In this document: positions 35,813-44,872 of the stretch, in pieces
Numbering within the stretch: position 1 is the first letter of the stretch
Layout: every line of letters begins with the position of its first letter
Assembly (NCBI GenBank): GCA_030068075.1
Contig: CM057826.1
Coordinates: forward strand, 70,653,312 to 70,717,311
Direction: 5' to 3'
DNA length: 64,000 nucleotides
From: Paguma larvata
Lineage: Eukaryota > Chordata > Mammalia > Carnivora > Viverridae
Notes under the pieces: generated by a model
Told to the model about the DNA's origin: nothing
The model's database searches: none
Seen by the model: the letters and a program-made list of their open reading frames with translations, nothing else
Made by a program: the position numbers and the translations under genes

Positions 35813-35843
<31 letters not shown>

Positions 35844-35892
35844 ATATATCATCCATTCTATTGGTTCTGTTTCTCTGGAGAATCCTGTGTAC
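35437..35892 (+). mobile_element. Old LTR-like repeat, unit 2 of 2, with ATCT microsatellite
   Basis: This unit is related to 34937-35260 and in the same orientation. It reads ATTAACTTGGCTGGGCTAAA, GTGCCTAGATATTTGGTCAA, ATTATTCTGGATGTTTCCAT, GAGATTAACATTTAAATTGG, AATATGAGTGGGCCTTATCC and, at its 3' end, CTATTGGTTCTGTTTCTCTG plus GAGAATCC. The family is unnamed. The pre-terminal TATA-type stretch has expanded to an (ATCT)n array. Confidence 0.65.
35774..35843. repeat. (ATCT)n tetranucleotide microsatellite
   Basis: About seventeen ATCT/TATC units with interruptions (ATAATT, CTGTCT, ATCGAT), ending in a run of nine or so pure units. It lies inside LTR-like unit 2. Confidence 0.95.
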
Positions 35893-38800
35893 CTGTCCTT
35901 AAATAAATTACCTGGACTAAAGTGAGGTAGAAATCATTGGTCTACCTTGAGTCAAGTAGACATCTTTGGGCCAATCAATGGTGGGAGAGGATTGGTATAT
36001 GCAAAATATGGTAGTTCTCATATGATCATTTGATCATATGGTTAAAGCAAGAAAAAAATTACTTTACCAAAGAACAAGGTTTGGAGAACTGTATGAAGAA
36101 CATCTCACATGTATAAACATGTTTGCTGAATTAGCTACAAAAAAATAGTATAGTTTAAGATAAAAGACATGTGTAACTAAGGTTTGGGTGTGGCGTAGAA
36201 AATAGAAAAGTGTTTAATTCATTCCATTTGGCAAAACTTGACATGTGCTTAAATTAAATTAATCTGACAAATTTCAAAGCACACCATTGAAAAGCTTCAT
36301 GCATCTGCTATTTTTCTTAAAATGTCATTTGTAGAATATCTTAAAAGTGTTTGGGACCTAATTTATTTTCATTATTGAATGTAATGTATGTTTTACATGT
36401 TTTACAGTTTATATAATACATTACATAAAATACACAATTCATTTGATTTCTTAATAAGATTGAATTTTATCTAAATAAAATATGTATTGAAATCTTCTTA
36501 AAATGAAATAAATATTGACTATACTAAAGTCTTTGGTACTATAACACTTTATGGCTGCATAATTAAAATTTATAATGTATAGTAGATACTTACAGGCTGA
36601 TAATAGGATCCAAAGAATGCCTAGATGTGAGAGGAAGACTCAAATATTTTCACTATGATTCCATTCCAAATCCATGATCTGTCAGACAGTGGTTGAGTAT
36701 ATGAGTTTGTGGTTAATTCTAGACAACAAACGTATCACATCAGAAAACAGAGAACTGTTAATTTCTATTTTGTACTCTTTTTTGTAGCACTCAACATGAA
36801 AGTGGAAGTCTTTTTCATTTCTGGTGCTTTCCTGTGATAAGAGGTTCTTCTTTCTTTCATTTAGCCTCAAATATAAGGTGTTACTAATACTCTGACAGAG
36901 ATTTACCAACTTATTCATTTTATGATAAATACAACAGCTGTTTAGTAATTGAACTCATATTCATAGAGATTGGAAGGGAGTTAGCTGGCCTTGAAAGTCA
37001 GACGATATATATTCTGTTGCTAAATCTGTCACTCGTTAATTGTCATTGAGAAAACATGTGAAATCTCTGCACATTATTTTTCTCGGTTAGATATCTCAGG
37101 AAAAAGAAGAAGTTTCTATCCTTCGATTAAATGAAATACATTTTGATTCTACGACAAATCACTATTTTACAAAAAATAATAATAATTAGGACACTAGATG
37201 TTTCAATTGTTCACAGAACAACTACTTCCACTTTCTCAAGCACATCTTATGTCTTTTTGCTCTGTCAACAAGACTTTCTTTGGGAAATGAAACTGAGTCT
37301 TGATACATCCATTTCAAAAATCTGCAGACACTTTGGAAAATCTGTGCATAATGGGGTATTTTTCAGAAATAAAAAAAACCACCTTAGCTCTGTCTATAAT
37401 ATCAAACTTGCAGATCGAATATTTTAATGTTATATTTTTGGTCACTGAATCAAAATCTTTCTCAACTGAATACATAATCACTACAACATATCCCAGGCAC
37501 TTGTTTCAAATCTGTCTTTACGTTACTTTCAAAATAGTAGAAGTATTTTTAAAACTAGCAGTGAATACTCCCCATTCCATAAAAAGCAACCCTCCACTAA
37601 CATTCAGGTTTCTACTATGCTCTCTCAGACTCTTTTCATTTATAACTTTGTCTTGTTTCCATCCTTTTTGATTTCCATCTCTTGAGTATCTAGTTAACTA
37701 ATTATTATCAGTTCAAGCTGCAAAGTACTATAGGATAAATTGCCTTAATATTGTTGTTGCACTCCAGTTGTTATTCCTGGTGCCCACAACAAATGATCCT
37801 TCAAGTACTACTGCAGAATAAGAGTGGTAGGTACAAATCCACTGCTTCTAGGACATGCAGTCTCCATATTGATTGAGACACAAGGGACAGAGTCTAATTG
37901 TTATGACAAGAGAACAGAAGTGGGCTTATTTGTTGGTTGGTTGATTTGTGTTAAATGTATGTATTCATTGGTTCTTTTATTCAACTGCCTTCATGTTATG
38001 TATTTTATTTTTAATTTTTTTTGGAGGGGAGTAACTGGAAGGGAGAATAAGGTATAATTTTCACTAAATTATTTTTTAAAGCAGCTATTGTGGGGTGTAG
38101 GTACTCTCACAAACACTATGTGTTTTTGTACATTGCTTTATTAGGACCAGTGTTACTTTCATTGTAACATTGTGATATAACTGTTATGCTGCCCTCTTTC
38201 TCCTTTTTAAAATTTCTTTTATCAGTCTGACTACTTTTCTATTTTGTTGTAATTGCTGTTACTTACTGGACTGGTTTGTTTTGTTTAGCTATCCAATTAG
38301 TTTTATGTCAATTTAATCATAATAAATGTTATATTCAGATATAGCAAGAACTCTTCCCTAAGACATTTTAGGACAACAGAAAAGGCCTTTATGAGGCTTG
38401 AAATGCAAATACTAGTAGTAATAATAATAATAATAAATAAAGAGAAAGCAAAGAAACAAAAGAAATTTAAACCTGTTTAGCTTTAAAGAAAATATAATAG
38501 ATCGTCAGGCACAGTGAGTTTGGTGCTCTGGAAACATACAATGAAATGGAGTTTGGGTTATAAGATGCTTATTTGAATCAACATCTATGGAAAAATAAGG
38601 TGGGATCAGAAGTAAGTAGAATTATTCAATTATGATATCAGTCCAACAAAACCTCACCCAAAATGATGGAAAGCTCTGAAGTCAATATTGCCCTTCAGTG
38701 TTTTGGATTTGGTTCATGTGCCCAGATCTTAATACTTCACCTGACTCATCAGCCAGATCTGGGCTACTCTAAGGAAGACATGACCTTGGGCAAGGCAGCT

Positions 38801-40200
38801 CTCTGAAGCTGAGGCAACTCCTAAAGGAGCTGAAACCTAGAGGCTTTCTGGTGACAGCACTCCCACAGATGGAAATAAATCCTTCCTTAAACAAGGACCT
38901 GGGTGGAGTCTCACTGTTTCTACAATATCAGAGTGGAACAATTTGGAATATATCATATACAGATGTTATTGTGATATACTCTCTGGCTCAGTTTCAGCAA
39001 ATTGTTCCAAGTTTCTTGATGAAGAAAGCTGTGAAACAAGGTGAAAATTAATTCTGAGGACCGAAAATAAACTGTAATATCTACAAGGTCAGAATATCTC
39101 AGTAGACTCAAGTATTTCTAGAAAAAAATGGAACTTCAGTTCAGTAGAAACAGAACATTAACAATGGTAACTACACTGGTAGGACGAATCTTATTCTTTT
39201 ACAAGAATTCAGTAGTAGAAGCATAGTAAGTTTCAATCCCAGATGGTAACTGTCTCTGAATTAGCTAGCAATAGTTTACTGCTATATGAATAAAAATTTC
39301 AGAAGCTTTCATTATGAAAGCTATTTTTTATCCAAACTAGGATAGGGAAGCAAGCATGCCAGGCTTTTTAAATTCATTCAGGAACCCACATTTCTTCCTC
39401 TATATTGTATAAGTTCATTACAGTAAGCCAAAAGCTAGGGGAAGGGAACGAATGATGAGTGAGGTATTTCTAAAGACCAGATCTAGAATTTGCCCTAATC
39501 ATTTTACTCATATTCATTGATCATACCTCAGTCATAGATTCTTACTAAACTGCAATGGAGACTGTAAAATAAAGTCTGGCAGGACTCCAAAAAAATCAGA
39601 ACAAGTTGGGCACTGGTGAGCAATCATAACCTTTGCAACAGCTCCTGAGATGAGTCAGAACATAGGGATGAAGTGAACAGAACTGCTGGTAAGGTAATTA
39701 TATTGACACAGAGTTCACACCAAGTAGAATCGTGATTGTCATTTATACCACCTGAGGAAGTTGGCAGAAGGAAAAACTACAAAATAAGAATAATGGGCTG
39801 TACTTTTGCTCTATTAGGCAATTATCCTAGAATAATTTGAAAGTCAAATAAGAGAAAATCTCAACAAGTCTACATTTTTTTTTCATTTGAAGTACATAAT
39901 GCACAAAGATCTATTGTTAAGAACTTGGAATATTGCTACTTATTAAATGATAAACTTCTTTTACTTACAGACAATTAATGTGCATATGATACAATCTTCT
40001 ATGCAGATTCAACAATTATTGAAGTGTGTGATGATGGATTACAATCATTATTTCATTTGAAGCTAAAATAATTACTTTCAAACTATTGTTAAATGTCAAG
40101 AAAAGTAATAAAATGTGTTGATAGGTTGTTGTAGTTCAGTGGCATTTACATTTTTAATGAGGTCAAAAGGGGGAAGGAGGAAAACATCCAAATTATCTGT
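35893..40200. other. Unassigned DNA with a 22-bp palindrome at 36019
   Basis: No gene or clear mobile element. Overlapping frames at 37131-37671 (98 and 123 codons) are AT-rich, shifted against each other and unrecognisable. A short (TAA)n array lies at 38411-38435. The block at 38690-39060 is richer in complex sequence but belongs to no family I know. Confidence 0.4.
36019..36040. repeat. Perfect inverted repeat, 10-bp arms
   Basis: CATATGATCA, a 2-base TT spacer, then TGATCATATG. The arms are exact reverse complements. Probably chance in AT-rich DNA. Confidence 0.9.
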
Positions 40201-40213
40201 ACAATTTTAATAT
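40201..40213. repeat. Left target duplication of the L1 at 40.2-42.55 kb
   Basis: ACAATTTTAATAT, identical to 42554-42566, at the 3' side of the minus-strand L1. Confidence 0.75.
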
Positions 40214-40604
40214 GTAACCATTTGAGAAATTCCAGTTAGTCGACATACAGTGTAATATTAGTTTTGGTGTACAATATAGTGATTCAACACTTCCATACAA
40301 GACTTGATGCTTATCAAAATAAGAGCACTCCCTAATAATCTCCATCAGCTATTTAACCCATCCTCACACCCACCTCCCCCCAGTAACCATCAATTTGTTC
40401 TCTATAGTTAAGCCTGGCTTTTTGGTTTGCCTCTCTCTTTTTTCCCCTTTGTTCATTTGTTTTCTTTCTTAAATTCCACATCTGAATGAAAACATATGGT
40501 AAATGTCTTTCTGACTTATTTTACTTAGCACAATACTCTCTAGCTCCATCCACATCATTGCAAATGGCAAGATTTCATTCTTTTATGTGCCTGAGGAATA
40601 TTTC

Positions 40605-40606
<2 letters not shown>

Positions 40607-40648
<42 letters not shown>
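40607..40648. repeat. (TA)21 microsatellite in the L1 3' region
   Basis: Uninterrupted TA dinucleotides within the L1, at the point where carnivore L1s have a short TATATATA stretch after ATTCCATTGTG. Confidence 0.95.
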
Positions 40649-40653
<5 letters not shown>

Positions 40654-40849
40654 TGGCTATGGTTGATATAAACATCGGGGTGCATGTATTTTTGTATTTT
40701 GTATTAGTATTTTTGTATTCTTTTGGTAAATACCTAGTAGTGTAGATTATCCTATCCATTACCTATTTGGTAAATATCCTAGTAGATGGATAAGGGGGTA
40801 ATTCTATTTTTAACTTTTTGAGTAAACTCCATACTGTTTTCTAGAGTGG

Positions 40850-42450
40850 CTACACCAGTTTGCATTCCCACCAAGAGGGCAAGAGGATTCCCCTTTCTCC
40901 ACATCCTTGCCAACACCTATTGTGTCTTGTATTATTGATTTTGGCCATTCTGACAGATGTAAGGAGATCTCTCACTGTAGTTTTGATTTGTATCTCTCTG
41001 ATGACCTGTGATGTTGGGCATCTTTTTATATGTCTATTGGCCATCTGGATGTCTTAATTGGAAAAGTGTCTGTTTATGTCTACTGTCCATTTTTTAATTG
41101 GATTATTAATTTTTGAGTGTTGAGTTTTGTAAGTTCTTTATGTGTTTTGATACTAACTCCTTATCACATATATAATTTTCAAATATCTTCTCTCATTCCT
41201 TAGGTTGCCTTTCAGTTTTGTTGGTTGTTTCCTTAGGTGTGCAGAGGCTTTTTACTTTGATGAAGTCCTAATAGTTTATCTTTGTTTTTGTTTCCTTCAG
41301 GAGTCATATCCAGAAATAAATTGGTATGGTCAGTGTCAAAGAAGTTACTACTTGTGTTCTCTTCTAATATTTTTTATGGATTCAGCTCTCAGATCTATTT
41401 TTTTAAATTTTTTTCTTTTAATTTTTATTTATTTTTGAGAGACAAAGAGACAGCATGAGCAGGGGAAGAGCAGAGAGAGAGGGAGACACAGACTCTGAAT
41501 CAGGCTCCAGGCTCTGAGCTGTCAGCACAGAGCCCAACGCAGGGCTCGGATCCACAAACTGTGAGATCATGACCTGAGCTGAAGTCAGATGCCCAAATGA
41601 CTGAGCCACTCAGGTGCCTCAGCAGGTGTCAGCTTTAGATCTTAAATTTTTTTTGAATTTATTGTTGTGTATCGTGTACAAAAGTGGCCTCGTTTCTTTC
41701 TTTTGCATGCAGCTATCCAGTTTTTCTGACACCATTTGTTTAAGAAGACTGTCTCTTACCCATTGGATATTCTTTCCTGCTTTGTTGAAGATTAGTTGAT
41801 TATGTAGCTGTGGGTTCATTTCTGGGTTTTCTATTCTCTTTCATGATCTATGCGTCTATCGGTGTGCCAGTACCATACTGTCTTCTTCACTATAGCTTGT
41901 AATATAACCTGAAGTGCAGAATTGTGATGCCTCCAGCTTTGCTTTTCTTTTTTAAGGTTGCTTTGGCTATTTAGCATCTCTTGTAGTTTCATACAAAGTT
42001 TAGGACTGTTTTTTTTAGTTCTGTGAAAAATGTTGGTATTTTGATAGGGCTTGCATTACATGTGTAGACTGCTGTGGGTAGTATAGATATTTTAATATTT
42101 GTTCGTTCATTCCATGAGTATGGAATGTCTTTCCATTTCCATGTGTCGCCTTGATTTTTTTTCCTCTGTGTTTTGTAGTTTTCAGAATTCAGATCTTTCA
42201 TCTCTTCAGTTACGTTTATTCCTAGGTTTCTTATCGTTTTTTTGTGCAATTGTAAGTGGGATTGACTCCTTAATTTCTCTTTCTGCTGCTGCATTATTGG
42301 TGTACAGAAATGCAACAGATTTCTGTATACTGATTTTGTATCCTGGGACTTCACTGAATTCGTGTATCAGTTTTAGTAATTTTTTGGTATGACCTTTTGG
42401 GTTTTCTATATACAGTATTATGTCATCTGCAAATAGTGAGAGTTTGGCTT
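40850..42450 (-). pseudogene. L1 ORF2 remnant (reverse transcriptase, C-terminal half)
   Basis: Coding remnant of the L1 ORF2 endonuclease/reverse transcriptase, broken into pieces by stops, frameshifts and the SINE. On the minus strand, 42445-42410 reads [10 protein letters not shown], which contains the catalytic FADD motif. An open piece of about 121 codons (42354-41989) contains [19 protein letters not shown] and DIPYSWNERTNIKISILP, matching the region after the RT fingers/palm of L1. A second piece (41819-41619) has QLIFNKAGKNIQW. A third (41044-40850) has [20 protein letters not shown] followed by WWECK, the C-terminal cysteine-rich region. The endonuclease and first RT motifs are absent through 5' truncation. 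The element cannot be active. Confidence 0.92.
41397..41628 (-). mobile_element. Felid SINE nested in the L1
   Basis: Full-length SINE (GCTCCAGGCTCTGAGCTGTC, then GACTGAGCCACTCAGGTGCC). It has an imperfect target duplication, TCAGCTCTCAGATCT (41382-41396) and TCAGCTTTAGATCT (41629-41642). L1 ORF2 sequence continues on both sides. The 63-codon minus frame is a by-product. Confidence 0.95.
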
Positions 42451-42553
42451 CTTCCTTGCCAATTTGGATACCTTTTATTTCTTTTTATTTCCTGATTGCT
42501 GTGGCTAGGACTTCCAATATTATGTTAAATAACAGTAGTGAGAGAAAAATCCA

Positions 42554-42566
42554 ACAATTTTAATAT
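42554..42566. repeat. Right target duplication of the L1
   Basis: ACAATTTTAATAT, a perfect match to 40201-40213. Confidence 0.75.
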
Positions 42567-42751
42567 TAATAGCATAAAGGATCAGATCTAGTCAAAATAA
42601 GGTAACTTTATAAGGGAACTGTGTTATAGAAATAATTTAAATGTTCTAAACATGACTGTTTTCACTAATTTACTTCAAAAATTTCATTTTCCCTTTCTTG
42701 GACACTGATTCCCAGAGAATGAAGGATTAGCCAAGTTATTCAGTATTGCAA

Positions 42752-43034
42752 TGGATTGGATTTTTGTGTTCTCTCAAAATATCATATTATGAAATCCTAA
42801 TCCTAGTGTGACAGTACTTGGTGGTAGAGCTTTCGGGAGGTAATTAGGTCATGAAGGTGGAGCCTACACGTGGATTTAGCACTCTTATAAGAAGAGGCCA
42901 CAGAGCTAGCTAGCTTTCTCTTTGCAGAAGAAGGCCGTCCATAAACCAGGAAGAAGACACCAGGAACCCACCACGCTGGCAGCCTGATCTCCAGTCTCCA
43001 GAAGTGATAAATAAATATTTATTGTTTAAGACAC
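42752..43034 (+). mobile_element. MLT1-type MaLR LTR, 5' part (split by LTR-B)
   Basis: Old MaLR LTR. It reads TTATGAAATCCTAATCCTAG, GACAGTACTTGGTGGTAGAG, GGGAGGTAATTAGGTCATGA and CACTCTTATAAGAAGAGGCC. It then has AAACCAGGAAGAAGACACCA, ACGCTGGCAGCCTGATCTCC, GTCTCCAGAAGTGATAAATA and ATTTATTGTTTAAGACAC. It matches the recalled MLT1 consensus in order. Its 3' end resumes at 44323 on the other side of LTR-B. Confidence 0.75.
43029..43034. repeat. Left 6-bp target duplication of LTR-B
   Basis: AGACAC. It matches AGATAC at 44317-44322 at five of six positions. Confidence 0.75.
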
Positions 43035-44316
43035 TGTTGGGAGCCGTTTTGGGCTCGCAGGTTGAGACTCCTCTCTGTGTGGAAAAGGTTGAAGCAAAGC
43101 TCCTGCCAGCCAAACTGGCGCCTAATCTTACCTCCTTCTAAATAATCTTTCAGGCTTGGATTTCTTGAACCGCTTTCGTTGGCCTAAGGGACATAATGCT
43201 CTTTGGTTTTATGACATTAGGAAAAGGGGACCTGGTCTTGATGGATAAAATCTGAATGAGAGTAACCTGGTCAGAAGTAACCTCAAAGTTGCTTCTTGGG
43301 GATAGGTTTCACAAATTGATCATATAGAATAGCAGTTATGAGTTGGCTAGAAATTAGCAGATGTTAGGCCCCAAGACTCGTTGAGCCAAACTAGATTTTC
43401 CCTGCAGGTATAGCATTGTGTTAATCATCCCCGCAGCCCCACCATAAAACCTCAAGGCACATCTCTGAAGCTTCTCTCAGTATTTGGTTAACAGACTGAT
43501 AGGAGAGATTGTAAAGAGACTTGGGACCTTCTCCAGAGGTTGGCTTAGCCCAGAAGTTAGGAGCACTGTTTACAGATAAGGTACAAACAATAGCCAAATA
43601 AAAGTAGCTACACATATCTTCACTGATCAACAACAAACATTGAGTACCTTCCTGAGGTTAACATTTCACGAATCCTTTTGCTATTCCCATCCCCACGCTC
43701 CTTTATAATAAAAAGGCAATAACAAAATACGTTTACAGAAACTGCTCTTTGTATAAAGAACAGATAATCATGAGCCCTTACGATATAGGCTCACTCACTC
43801 ATAAAGGAAAAGAACTTAGAGATCATGTCTCTACCAAGCAAATAATACCTCCTCCATCATAGTTAAAGATTATGGATAGAATGTCTCCTAAACTATCTAT
43901 AGATGGTTAACATAGGTCTTGAGGCAACAATGTATGCGCCCTCTGTTTACCAAGGGATACGACAATCCTGCTCTCTTCCTAAAAACTTTATCTTGTTATT
44001 TCCTCTGCTCTGCCTAAAAAACAATGTGTAACTTTGGAACAAAGTCATAAAAACAGTTACTGCCTAATCTAAGTCGGAGGGATTCGCAAATATGTCAACC
44101 TAAGAAAAATTGTAAATGATGCCTTGTGACGGATGTATTGTCACTCGCTACCTTTAAAAATAAAGACACTGAGACTAGCAGGTCAGAGATGCCAGAATTG
44201 CCAGGGCTGCCTGCTTGGTCATCAGATTCCATCTCACTCGTGGCTCTCTCACTTCATTTCGTCTGACCGTCCGTCCTTCGTGGACCCCTAGATTCGCCGG
44301 AACAAGGACCCCAGCA
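43035..44316 (+). mobile_element. Solo ERV LTR, copy B (class II-like), about 1.28 kb
   Basis: Starts TGTTGGGAGCCGTTTTGGGC and ends GGAACAAGGACCCCAGCA (TG...CA). It is flanked by AGACAC and AGATAC, a 6-bp duplication with one difference. It belongs to the same family as LTR-A (13746-14223): both ends and the block CAGAAGTAACCTCAAAGTTG align. Compared with LTR-A it has an extra 204 bp after the first 33 bp, and a middle of about 840 bp against about 250 bp. A TTTAAAAATAAAG box (44153-44165) lies 157 bp from the 3' end, exactly as in LTR-A, followed by the conserved GACACTGAGAC segment. No internal gag/pol/env, primer-binding site or partner LTR is present, so it is solitary. It encodes no protein. 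Confidence 0.85.
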
Positions 44317-44322
44317 AGATAC
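44317..44322. repeat. Right 6-bp target duplication of LTR-B
   Basis: AGATAC, one base different from AGACAC at 43029-43034. Confidence 0.75.
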
Positions 44323-44363
44323 CTACACTATGGTAACTTGTTATAACAGAGAGTGCTAAGACA
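44323..44363 (+). mobile_element. MLT1-type MaLR LTR, 3' end (continues from 43034)
   Basis: CTACACTATGGTAACTTGTT plus ATAACAGAGAGTGCTAAGAC. It completes the recalled MLT1 end (GTCTATGGTATTTTGTTATA, then a CTGACTAAGACA-type terminus). Removing LTR-B and one target duplication restores a continuous MLT1 ending. Confidence 0.75.
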
Positions 44364-44677
44364 AGTTTTTATTTTAGGTGGAGCATTTCAAACCATCTAC
44401 ACTTAAGAAAATAAAAGGTACATCCAGACAGAGATGAAAGAAGGGAAATTCTAAGTAGCAAAAAGCAATACAAATGTTTTGGTGTTTTAAGTCATTTCAC
44501 ACCTTAATTTTACTGAAATATAACTCAAACTATAGAACGGTAGTTCTAAAACATACTTTTTACAATTTAAGCCTCCATTACTTCAAAAAAAAAGTTACAA
44601 ACCAGTATATACAAATGAAGATTTATATTTTTTTATTATTTCCAAAATCAAGTATTTATAGGGAGAAAACAAAAGTA
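44364..44677. other. Unassigned intergenic DNA
   Basis: AT-rich sequence. The 77-codon plus-strand frame at 44474-44707 is a chance open frame that runs into the next SINE tail. Confidence 0.45.
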
Positions 44678-44872
44678 TTTTTTTTAAACTTTCTTTATTT
44701 ATTTTGAGAAAGAGAGAGTAGGGGAGAGGCAGAGACAGAAAAACTCATGCAGGCTTCACTCTGTCAGCTCAGAGCCCGATGCAGGCCTCAGGCTCAAACT
44801 TGCAAACTGTGAAGTCATGACCTAAGCTGCAATCTACAGTCGGTGGCTTAACCAACTGAGCCACCTAGGGTC
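44678..44872 (-). mobile_element. Felid SINE, diverged
   Basis: TTTTTTTTAAACTTTCTTTA, GAGAAAGAGAGAGTAGGGGA, CACTCTGTCAGCTCAGAGCC, GAAGTCATGACCTAAGCTGC and the head CCAACTGAGCCACCTAGGGT. A possible short duplication is GAAAAC (about 44664) and GAAAAG (44876). Confidence 0.93.

Larger units (their letters stand above)
40214..42553 (-). mobile_element. 5'-truncated carnivore LINE-1, about 2.1 kb without its SINE
   Basis: Minus-strand carnivore L1 covering the 3' UTR and the 3' half of ORF2. Plus-strand landmarks are ACATACAGTGTAATATTAGT, CTCTAGCTCCATCCACATCA, GTGGCTACACCAGTTTGCAT, GTGTGCAGAGGCTTTTTACT and GTATTATGTCATCTGCAAAT. The element breaks off just upstream of the reverse-transcriptase FADD motif. 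A perfect 13-bp duplication, ACAATTTTAATAT (40201-40213, 42554-42566), flanks it, so the truncation happened at insertion, as in target-primed reverse transcription. A SINE interrupts it at 41397-41628 and a (TA)n array at 40607-40648. A stretch of about 50 bp around 40722-40800 (GGTAAATACCTAGTAGTGTA and GGTAAATATCCTAGTAGATG) is duplicated. Confidence 0.93.

Noticed and set aside
35774..35843. Regular short direct repeats that might suggest a CRISPR array
   Set aside because: A 4-bp unit without spacers in a mammalian genome is a microsatellite.
37131..37671. Two overlapping plus-strand frames of 98 and 123 codons
   Set aside because: They lie in different frames over the same DNA and resemble no protein. 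Probably chance.
41989..42354. 121-codon minus frame as a possible host gene
   Set aside because: It is the L1 ORF2 remnant, shown by [19 protein letters not shown] and the neighbouring FADD motif. Annotated as a pseudogene instead.
13740..44322. LTR-A and LTR-B as the two ends of one provirus
   Set aside because: They are in opposite orientations, differ in structure and each has its own 6-bp target duplication. The 29 kb between them contains SINEs, an L1 and MaLR LTRs but no gag, pol or env.
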